64,000 bases of DNA from RGIG2000 sp045594305. Lineage in GTDB: Bacteria > Bacillota > Clostridia > Oscillospirales > CAG-272. Below, one piece after another: positions 58,326 to 64,000 of the stretch. Position 1 is the first letter of the stretch. Each line of letters begins with the position of its first letter. Where the stretch lies: NCBI GenBank assembly GCA_045594305.1, contig JAZNYH010000078.1, forward strand, positions 13,056 to 77,055. The letters are read 5' to 3'. The notes under the pieces were generated by a model. That model searched no databases. It saw only the letters and a list, made by a program, of their open reading frames with translations, and was not told the origin of the DNA. Position numbers and translations under genes: made by a program.

Positions 58326-60365
58326 TCATTCCTCGCTTTTAATAACGGGATCTAATTCATTACTCTTAATGCCCTCGATTTCGCTCTCCTCATCAATAGA
58401 CTCATTCTTTTTCTTGCCTCGTTTACGAGGGGAGTGAACATACTTTCTTGTAGGAACATAGCTTTGAGCAGCGTCCTTGTCAAGCTCAATATCAATGCTT
58501 GCGGTGAGATAATCAGTAGTGTGATTAAGCTTCAAGGCATTAAATACCTCACGCTCTATTTTTATATAAGCGTAGGTAAGTGCAAGACAAATAGCCACAA
58601 GTGCAATGATTGTTGGATCCTCAAAGGCGTTAGAATAAATACCCGAGGCAAAAATGCCAAACGCACCAACAAAGCCTGCAATAGCGTTAATTCTGTGGAG
58701 CCTGTTGCTTGTTTTTGCACAATAGGACAAAATAACTCTAAGCATTACAATAATTACACCAACAAGGAGAATAGTGCCAACAATTCCACAGCTCATAGTG
58801 AAGCGTAGATATAGGTTTTCAATAGGCATATCCTTGCCAGTCAATTGCGTGAGTGCAAGAGAGAGCGAGGTGTCCCCAAGACCTATTCCAAACGGATGGT
58901 GCTTAATAACCTCTACAAACGACGCCCAAGCCTCAGCACGATATGCATCGTTTAGAGTAGGGGTAGCAAATAGAGCGAAAAATCTTTCAAGCATTTGCGT
59001 AGGTAGAGCAAAGTGTAGAATTGTGCCTGCTATAAAGCATGCCAAAATAAAGTACACAGAGTTACGATTGAAAATCAAAAGCATAAAGATAAGCATTGCA
59101 ATAGCACCAATAAATCCAACCTTTGAGAAGGTAAGCACTAATGCAACGATATTTATAAGTGAACAAATTGCACCAATTGCTCGTATGTTAGCACTCTTTC
59201 CCGATAGAATAAAGAGCAAAAGGAACGAAAGACTCGCTATAACATAAAGAGCAAAGGAGTCGGGGTCTGAAAATGTAGAGCTTGCTCTTTGATGAACAAC
59301 AGCAAACGCTTCCATTTTATCCCATACAATGTCGAATTTTCCAAGAACAAATTGAACAATACCAATAGCAGACGCAAGAGTAGAGGAAATAGCAAAGGCG
59401 AGAACACAACGCCTGTACCATTCCTTTGAGCGTACAAGATTGGATATTACAAAAAACATAGAAAGCAGGAATATTGAAATCAACATTCTTCTTGAAGAGG
59501 ATGCAATATCATACGACATAAATCCGCCATAAACAACCACAAGGCTGATTATAAGCATCCAAAGATCGGCATATTCAAACTTAAATGTGCGTCTGCCCGA
59601 AATGCACTTTATGATATAGCAAAGCGTAACATAAAGACCAAGTCCAGACATTACGCCAACCGATGAGAAGGGAAGGGAAAGTATCATAAGAACAATTCCT
59701 ACCTCAGGGGTTATAAGCACATTATAGGCAAGAAAAATAAGAGTAATTAACGCCAAAAGCCCGAGAGGGGTAAGAAAATAAGAGATCGCACCAAGAACAA
59801 GTCCACAAAGAAGAGCAATACTCGATGAGGAGTGAGGCTCATCATCTGCGGTGTATCTATATGGCTCATCACTTATTCCAAGGAAATTGAACAAAATCGA
59901 GCTAAAAAGCTTCCACTCAAATAAAATTCGAGCAATTGATTTTTTTGAAAAGAGCATGGGCAATGCGACAACTGCTATAACAATACTGGTTATGAGCGAG
60001 GATAGAGACCAGCTCAAAACAGGAATATAATCCTGTACGAAGAATAAAGCACCACTTATAAGTGCCATTGTAAAAAGAACTAAGCCGTAGTCACGCACAC
60101 TAACAGTCAAAAGGAACTGCTGAATTTTTGGAACAACCTTAACCAAGGGATTGTTTTCCATAGCACGAGCAATGGTTCTTTTTGTACGCTTTTGAGAGTT
60201 TGGCCTTTTTAGCCTTTTTATTCCACGCCTAAAAGCGTCGTTTGTTGTATCGTATGAGGTTAGATAGCGTCCCAAAAAGAAGCTCTTAAGCTTTGAAACT
60301 ATCCAGCCACTAAATTTTGATAAAACAGACTCTCTATATTGAGTTTTTTGTTGCTTGTTTTCCAT
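58326..60365 (-). CDS. O-antigen ligase-like (Wzy/WaaL family) membrane protein
   Basis: 679 residues with about twelve hydrophobic helices from residue 100 on. The central periplasm-type loop (RAEAWASFVEVIKHHPFGIGLGD, written in part) and the repeat of SxxxxP/GxGLGD around residue 490 are typical of the Wzy_C (PF04932) family. The N-terminal 100 residues and the C-terminal 80 (rich in Lys/Glu/Asp) are cytoplasmic. The protein may polymerise or attach a surface polysaccharide; the acceptor and lipid carrier are unknown. It stands inside the rimM-trmD-obgE-nfo unit, between trmD (17 bases) and obgE (19 bases), which is unusual for a surface-glycan gene. Confidence 0.82.
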   Translation of the reverse strand: MENKQQKTQYRESVLSKFSGWIVSKLKSFFLGRYLTSYDTTNDAFRRGIKRLKRPNSQKRTKRTIARAMENNPLVKVVPKIQQFLLTVSVRDYGLVLFTMALISGALFFVQDYIPVLSWSLSSLITSIVIAVVALPMLFSKKSIARILFEWKLFSSILFNFLGISDEPYRYTADDEPHSSSSIALLCGLVLGAISYFLTPLGLLALITLIFLAYNVLITPEVGIVLMILSLPFSSVGVMSGLGLYVTLCYIIKCISGRRTFKFEYADLWMLIISLVVVYGGFMSYDIASSSRRMLISIFLLSMFFVISNLVRSKEWYRRCVLAFAISSTLASAIGIVQFVLGKFDIVWDKMEAFAVVHQRASSTFSDPDSFALYVIASLSFLLLFILSGKSANIRAIGAICSLINIVALVLTFSKVGFIGAIAMLIFMLLIFNRNSVYFILACFIAGTILHFALPTQMLERFFALFATPTLNDAYRAEAWASFVEVIKHHPFGIGLGDTSLSLALTQLTGKDMPIENLYLRFTMSCGIVGTILLVGVIIVMLRVILSYCAKTSNRLHRINAIAGFVGAFGIFASGIYSNAFEDPTIIALVAICLALTYAYIKIEREVFNALKLNHTTDYLTASIDIELDKDAAQSYVPTRKYVHSPRKRGKKKNESIDEESEIEGIKSNELDPVIKSEE

Positions 60366-60382
60366 ATTACTCCAATAAATTA

Positions 60383-61108
60383 TTATTTCTTAGCTCGCTT
60401 TTCCTTTGGTGGATGAGCCTCAATATATGCTTGATAAAGGTCGGGGCGACGCTCCTTGGTTAATTCAAGAGAGCGTTCAAGACGCCACGCATCAATATTT
60501 GCATGATGCCCAGAAAGAAGCACCTCGGGCACCTCCTTGCCCTTAAAAACGGCAGGGCGTGTGTATTGAGGATATTCTAAAAGCCCAGAGGCAATGCTCT
60601 CATCCTCGTAGCATATTTCATCTGATAGAACTCCGTCAATCAAGCGAGAAACAGCATCTACTAAAATGCAAGCAGGAAGCTCTCCACCGGTCAAAATGTA
60701 ATCACCAATAGAAATCTCCTCATCAACAATTTCATCAATAACACGCTGGTCAATGCCCTCGTAGTGACCACATAAAATGGTCAAATTATCATATTCTGCA
60801 AGCTCCTTAGCGATAGAGTGGTTGAAAATACGCCCTCTTGGTGACATATAAATAACCTTGCTCTTGCCCTCGCCACGCATAGCAGATACAGCCTCAAAGC
60901 AATCGCAAATAGGCTGAGTAGCCATAAGCATACCCTTGCCACCGCCATATGGTGTGTCATCAACCTTTCTATGCTTGTTGGTTGTATAATCTCTTATATT
61001 GTGTGTAAAAACGGATATTATTCCGCTTTTCTGCGCCCTACCAATAATGCTCTCGCCAAGAACAGCATCAATTTGCTCAGGGAACAGCGTTAATATATCA
61101 AATCTCAT
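60383..61108 (-). CDS. trmD: tRNA (guanine-N1)-methyltransferase TrmD
   Basis: 241 residues. The trefoil-knot SPOUT fold is recognised by KVIYMSPRGRIFNHSIAKEL, LTILCGHYEGIDQRVIDEIVDEEISIGDY and GGELPACILVDAVSR, all TrmD blocks. It methylates G37 of tRNAs that read CNN codons, preventing frameshifts. Its start overlaps the rimM stop by 4 bases (ATGA), so translation is coupled. Confidence 0.97.
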   Translation of the reverse strand: MRFDILTLFPEQIDAVLGESIIGRAQKSGIISVFTHNIRDYTTNKHRKVDDTPYGGGKGMLMATQPICDCFEAVSAMRGEGKSKVIYMSPRGRIFNHSIAKELAEYDNLTILCGHYEGIDQRVIDEIVDEEISIGDYILTGGELPACILVDAVSRLIDGVLSDEICYEDESIASGLLEYPQYTRPAVFKGKEVPEVLLSGHHANIDAWRLERSLELTKERRPDLYQAYIEAHPPKEKRAKK

Positions 61109-61611
61109 TCAATCATACCCTCAATAGGCGTAATAGCGACGCCCTTTTCAAGAGAAATTTCCTTTACAAATTCTGGAATAACAGGCACATATGAGAGCTT
61201 GCCGTCATCAGCCTCTACAACATATATATCCTGCGCACCACTGTTTATAACATCCTTTAATTTTCCATATACTGTGCTTGTGTTAGCATCATATACGGTA
61301 AGACCGATAAGATCGGCAATGAAGAAATCGCCCTCATCTCGTGGAATATCATCACGATAAGCAAAAAGAGTTTTCTTTCTCATAGCACTCGCCTTGTCCG
61401 CATCAGTAATGCCGTCAAGATATACAAGAGCCATTCCCTTGTAAGGGGAGGTCTTTATAACCTTGATAGCAGAGTATACCTCGCCCTGCCTTGTATAAAC
61501 CCTTTTGAGAGATGCAAACGCCTCATAGGAGTCGCAAAGATGCTTAACAATAACAGCTCCCTTAAGGCCGTGAATTGCTGTGATAAAGCCACACTCTAAA
61601 TATTCCTTCAT
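61105..61611 (-). CDS. rimM: Ribosome maturation factor RimM
   Basis: 168 residues, normal length. The N-terminal beta barrel carries GFITAIHGLKGAVIVKHLCD and the C-terminal PRC-barrel DFFIADLIGLTVYDANTSTV and IPEFVKEISLEKGVAITPIEG. It assists 30S maturation by binding S19. RBS AGGAGAGG before the ATG; first gene of the minus-strand operon, preceded by promoter 61657-61685. Confidence 0.96.
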   Translation of the reverse strand: MKEYLECGFITAIHGLKGAVIVKHLCDSYEAFASLKRVYTRQGEVYSAIKVIKTSPYKGMALVYLDGITDADKASAMRKKTLFAYRDDIPRDEGDFFIADLIGLTVYDANTSTVYGKLKDVINSGAQDIYVVEADDGKLSYVPVIPEFVKEISLEKGVAITPIEGMIE

Positions 61612-61656
61612 AGTCCTCTCCTAAATCGAATAAAAGTATATAAAATTCCATTGTAT

Positions 61657-61685
61657 ATTCTATCATAATAAACAAGAAATATCAA
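61657..61685 (-). promoter_or_regulatory. Promoter of the rimM operon
   Basis: Minus strand TTGATA, 17-base spacer, TAGAAT, 46 bases before the ATG. Confidence 0.75.
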
Positions 61686-61737
61686 GTATATAAAATATAA
61701 AAAAAGATAAAAAATATAAAAATTTGTAAAAAAGCAC

Positions 61738-61766
61738 TTGACAAGCCAGATATGTTGTGCTAAAAT
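61738..61766 (+). promoter_or_regulatory. Promoter of the rpmG-secE-nusG-rplK-rplA operon
   Basis: TTGACA, 17-base spacer, TAAAAT; transcript start is expected near 61774, about 150 bases before rpmG. Confidence 0.82.
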
Positions 61767-61775
61767 GCTTATACC

Positions 61776-61843
61776 TCAAGCAGAGAGGTTCTTTTTTTGC
61801 GCAACAAAACGCAAAGGAACTCAATGGGCTTGATATCTCTCTG
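61776..61843 (+). promoter_or_regulatory. Structured 5' leader of the rpmG operon
   Basis: An outer stem CAGAGAG (61781-61787) / CTCTCTG (61837-61843) encloses a long hairpin: GTTCTTTT...GCG with CGCAAAGGAAC (about 61788-61820), with a bulge of extra T. TCAAG (61776-61780) could also pair with CTTGA (61829-61833), giving a pseudoknot-like alternative. The family is not one I can name. Confidence 0.45.
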
Positions 61844-61861
61844 TGCCGAGGGAGGTACAAA

Positions 61862-61903
61862 ATGTGCAACGCACATAAACGATGGGGCGTGAGCCTCAAA
61901 TAA
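61862..61903 (+). CDS. Possible 13-residue leader peptide before rpmG
   Basis: Reading frame ATG...TAA coding MCNAHKRWGVSLK, preceded by a very strong GGGAGGT 7 bases upstream and ending 20 bases before the rpmG start. Length and position resemble leader ORFs that couple or attenuate translation; the strong Shine-Dalgarno could instead belong to an inactive relic. No independent evidence for translation is available. Confidence 0.4.
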   Translation: MCNAHKRWGVSLK

Positions 61904-61923
61904 AATTGGGAGGTGCCGAAAAA

Positions 61924-62073
61924 ATGAGAGTCAAAATCACATTGGCGTGCAGCGAATGCAAACAGCGTAATTACGACACAAAGAAGAACAAGAAAAACAC
62001 AACGGAAAGACTCGAAATGAACAAGTATTGCCGTTTCTGTCGTAAGCACACCTTGCACAAGGAAACTAAGTAA
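61924..62073 (+). CDS. rpmG: 50S ribosomal protein L33
   Basis: 49 residues beginning MRVKITLACSECKQRNYDT and ending with CRFCRKHTLHKETK, with both Cys pairs of the zinc-binding (C+) form. The start is set at 61924, 14 codons into a longer open frame, because GGGAGGTG lies 8 bases before it. First gene of the rpmG-secE-nusG-rplK-rplA operon. Confidence 0.97.
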   Translation: MRVKITLACSECKQRNYDTKKNKKNTTERLEMNKYCRFCRKHTLHKETK

Positions 62074-62083
62074 GGAGGAAGAT

Positions 62084-62335
62084 ATGGCTGTAAAAGAAAA
62101 TCAAGAAAAGAAGCCGGGCTTTTTCAAAAGACTCGGACAAAAGTTCAAAAATCTTAAAAGCGAATTTAAGAAAGTAACATGGCCATCAAAGAAGTCCGTA
62201 TTTAAGAGCTTCCTTATAGTAGTTGGCTTTGTAGCAATGATCGCAATTGCAATAGGAATCGTAGATGTAGGTATGTCATGGCTATTTGAGGCTTTGGCAA
62301 CACATATTCCTTCATTTGGCGTAAAGATTCAATAA
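62084..62335 (+). CDS. secE: Preprotein translocase subunit SecE
   Basis: 83 residues. A basic N-terminal half (KKPGFFKRLGQKFKNLKSEF, then KKVTWPSKKSV) is followed by one membrane helix (FLIVVGFVAMIAIAIGIVDVG). The VTWPSK block is the SecE signature. It anchors and stabilises SecY in the membrane. 10 bases after rpmG; GGAGGAAG before the ATG. Confidence 0.96.
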   Translation: MAVKENQEKKPGFFKRLGQKFKNLKSEFKKVTWPSKKSVFKSFLIVVGFVAMIAIAIGIVDVGMSWLFEALATHIPSFGVKIQ

Positions 62336-62347
62336 AGAGGTGCTGAA

Positions 62348-62890
62348 ATGAGTGATTTTAACGAGCTTACCGCCGGTGAAAAGTGGTATGTAGTTCACAC
62401 ATATACCGGACACGAAAACAAGGTAAAAAGCACTATTGAAAGAATTGTAGAGTCAAAGGGACTTCAAGATTTTATCTTTGAGGTAAGAGTTCCTACTGTA
62501 CCGGTTGTTACCACCGACGCAAAGGGTAACGAAAAGATTGTTGAGGAAAAGGTTTACCCAAGCTATGTTTTCGTAAAGATGATATTGAATGATGACACAT
62601 GGCATACAATTCGATACATCACAGGCGTAACAGGCTTTGTAGGACCAGGATCTAAACCAGTTCCACTCTCCGAGAAGGAAGCCCAACAGCTCGAGGGACA
62701 GGAGCCAGTAGTTGTAGATGCACTCAATGTTGGAGATGAGGTTGTTATTACCGAGGGCCTTTTCGAGGGCATGACAGGTGTAATTGGCGAAATCTTCAAG
62801 GAAACAGGAAAGGTTACTGTTCTTATTACAAAGGGCGGTATAGAGATTCCATGTAGCCTTGACGCAAAGAGCGTAGAGAAAAAGGCTTAA
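62348..62890 (+). CDS. nusG: Transcription termination/antitermination protein NusG
   Basis: 180 residues. NGN domain with KWYVVHTYTGHENKVKSTIER and a YPSYVFVKMILND block, then VGPGSKPVPLSEKE, and a KOW domain near the C terminus (VGDEVVITEGLFEGMTGVIGEI). It binds RNA polymerase and modulates elongation. Standard position between secE and rplK; AGAGGTG before the ATG. Confidence 0.97.
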   Translation: MSDFNELTAGEKWYVVHTYTGHENKVKSTIERIVESKGLQDFIFEVRVPTVPVVTTDAKGNEKIVEEKVYPSYVFVKMILNDDTWHTIRYITGVTGFVGPGSKPVPLSEKEAQQLEGQEPVVVDALNVGDEVVITEGLFEGMTGVIGEIFKETGKVTVLITKGGIEIPCSLDAKSVEKKA

Positions 62891-62903
62891 ATAAAAAAGT
62901 AGG

Positions 62904-62968
62904 GCGGTCACTTCAAGCACCGCAAATAAGTGGGAGAGAGTAAATATGTATGCTCTCGTGTAAACCAC
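62904..62968 (+). promoter_or_regulatory. Probable ribosomal protein L1 binding site in the rplK leader
   Basis: Between nusG and rplK: hairpin GCGGT / ACCGC (62904-62923), then GTGG (62930-62933) pairing with CCAC (62965-62968) and GAGAG (62934-62938) pairing with CTCTC (62953-62957), leaving the asymmetric internal loop GTGTAAA. This stem-loop-stem layout is like the 23S rRNA L1 site that L1 uses to repress its own rplK-rplA mRNA. Confidence 0.5.
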
Positions 62969-62985
62969 ATAGGAGGAAATATAAA

Positions 62986-63411
62986 ATGGCTAAAAAGATT
63001 CAGGGTTATATTAAGCTTCAAATCCCTGCTGGAAAAGCAACACCACAACCACCTATCGGACCAGCACTTGGTCAGTATGGTGTATCAATTCCTAACTTTA
63101 CAAAGGAATTTAACGAAAGAACAAAGAACGACATTGGATACATTATCCCTGTTGTAATCACAGTTTACGCAGACCGTTCATTCACATTCATCACAAAGAC
63201 TCCACCAGCTCCTGTCCTCATTAAGAAGGCAGCAGGCATTGAGACAGCTTCTGCAACACCTAACAAGACAAAGGTTGCAAAGCTCACCAAGGAGCAGGTA
63301 AAGAAAATCGCTGAGACAAAGATGCCCGACCTCAACGCAGGCTCACTCGAGGCTGCTATGAGCATGATCGCAGGAACAGCTCGTTCTATGGGTATCACTG
63401 TTGAAGAGTAA
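62986..63411 (+). CDS. rplK: 50S ribosomal protein L11
   Basis: 141 residues beginning MAKKIQGYIKLQIPAGKATP with the GPALGQYGVSI and TPPAPVLIKKAAGIE blocks. It binds the GTPase-associated centre of 23S rRNA. The start at 62986 follows AGGAGGA by 7 bases; the longer frame from 62950 is upstream of the ribosome binding site and is rejected. Confidence 0.97.
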   Translation: MAKKIQGYIKLQIPAGKATPQPPIGPALGQYGVSIPNFTKEFNERTKNDIGYIIPVVITVYADRSFTFITKTPPAPVLIKKAAGIETASATPNKTKVAKLTKEQVKKIAETKMPDLNAGSLEAAMSMIAGTARSMGITVEE

Positions 63412-63430
63412 GATAAGGAGGTAGCTTAAG

Positions 63431-64000
63431 ATGAAAAAAGGAAAGAAATATATCGCAAGTGCTGAACTTATCGAATCAGCAAAGCTTTACGATCCCGCTG
63501 ATGCTATGAAGCTCGTATGCGAGACCTCAAAGGCAAAATTTGATGAAACAATCGAGGTGCATGTTCGTTTGGGCGTTGACTCTCGTCATGCAGACCAACA
63601 GGTTAGAGGAGCAGTAGTTCTCCCACACGGAACTGGTAAGAAGGTTCGTACTCTCGTATTCGCTCGTGGCGACAAGGCAAAGGCTGCTGAGGAGGCAGGC
63701 GCTGACTATGTTGGAGCTGAGGATTATGTAGAGAAGATTACAAAGGAAAACTGGTTCGAGTTTGATGTTGTAATTGCAACACCTGATATGATGGGCGTTA
63801 TCGGCCGTCTTGGTAAGGTTCTTGGTCCTAAGGGACTTATGCCTAACCCAAAGGCTGGTACAGTTACAATGGATACTGCAAAGGCAGTAGTTGAGGCTAA
63901 GGCTGGTAAGATTGAGTACCGTCTTGACAAGACTAACATTATCCACTGCCCAATCGGTAAGGCATCATTCGGTGCAGAGAAGATTGTTGACAACTTCACA
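63431..64000 (+). CDS. rplA: 50S ribosomal protein L1, partial
   Basis: Starts MKKGKKYIASAELIESAKLY after AAGGAGGT and runs off the end of the window after 190 of the expected about 230 residues. FDETIEVHVRLGVDSRHADQ, RVRGAVVLPHGTGK and IGRLGKVLGPKGLMPNPKAGTV (in part) are typical L1 blocks. L1 forms the L1 stalk and probably represses the rplK-rplA mRNA through the leader site noted before rplK. Confidence 0.97.
   Translation, partial: MKKGKKYIASAELIESAKLYDPADAMKLVCETSKAKFDETIEVHVRLGVDSRHADQQVRGAVVLPHGTGKKVRTLVFARGDKAKAAEEAGADYVGAEDYVEKITKENWFEFDVVIATPDMMGVIGRLGKVLGPKGLMPNPKAGTVTMDTAKAVVEAKAGKIEYRLDKTNIIHCPIGKASFGAEKIVDNFT

Noticed and set aside
62953..62966. Five-codon ORF in the rplK leader (MYALV)
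   Set aside because: Better explained as part of the stem-loop that probably binds L1.
1..64000. CRISPR arrays, prophage, IS elements, restriction or abortive-infection systems
   Set aside because: No regularly spaced repeats, transposase, integrase, phage structural or defence signature was recognised on either strand.

Overview
The window looks like a chromosomal segment of a low-to-moderate GC Gram-positive anaerobe of class Clostridia (Bacillota), most likely a gut commensal. This rests on gene content and style: an IspH protein fused to four S1 domains, three tRNA-sensing T-box leaders (Val, Trp, Phe), canonical TTGACA-17-TATAAT promoters, strong GGAGG-type ribosome binding sites, the rpmG-secE-nusG-rplK-rplA cluster, and a large set of glycoside hydrolases without signal peptides. 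The species cannot be named from the sequence alone.

Layout. 1-2.4 kb: end of a plsC acyltransferase gene and the overlapping ispH-S1 fusion gene. 2.4-5.7 kb: a 38-residue cysteine-rich membrane mini-protein not previously called as a gene here, a zinc-ribbon protein and an XPD/DinG-type helicase. 5.8-8.5 kb: asnS and an aspartate-type aminotransferase. 8.5-12.8 kb (minus): an organophosphate-type MFS transporter and valS behind a valine T-box. 12.9-32.7 kb: the accessory core, a glycan-degradation region with GH43 and GH3 (one operon), GH2 beta-mannosidase, an (alpha/alpha)6-barrel glycosidase, a GHL6-type putative glycosidase, a Gfo/Idh/MocA oxidoreductase, an SGNH esterase, two AraC regulators (one PocR-like), a DMT transporter, a GH20-like protein, an FAD oxidoreductase and a secreted beta-helix protein. 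A 0.4-kb palindrome-rich element with terminal inverted repeats lies inside it at 18.8-19.2 kb. No ABC, PTS or TonB sugar importer is present. 32.8-36.5 kb: an AT-rich lipoprotein, an unexplained cloverleaf-like repeat beside tRNA-Glu and tRNA-Met, then Nudix, DUF523, HAD and HD-domain genes. 36.5-38.1 kb: a lone trpB under a tryptophan T-box.

38.2-48.4 kb: a secreted cohesin-like protein whose C-terminal module resembles that of the beta-helix protein, a trigger-factor-like lipoprotein, a Ca2+-type P-ATPase, an S1-domain protein, a histidine kinase/response regulator pair and an HtrA protease; the last three suggest envelope-stress sensing. 48.4-52.3 kb: phenylalanine T-box with pheS-pheT. 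52.3-56.1 kb: a GH92 alpha-mannosidase and a zinc-ribbon/DUF6273 membrane protein. 56.2-61.7 kb (minus operon): rimM-trmD-O-antigen-ligase-like-obgE-nfo. 61.7-64 kb: rpmG-secE-nusG-rplK-rplA with a structured leader, a possible 13-residue leader peptide and a probable L1-binding site; rplA runs off the end.

Working together, the beta-mannosidase, alpha-mannosidase, GH20-like, GH3, GH43 and esterase genes fit intracellular trimming of imported decorated oligosaccharides such as mannan- or N-glycan-derived ones; this is inference. I did not find a clear defence system, prophage, CRISPR array or IS element. The most promising unexplained items are the two structured repeats (18.8 kb and 33.7 kb), the cysteine-rich mini-protein, and the shared C-terminal module of the two large secreted proteins.
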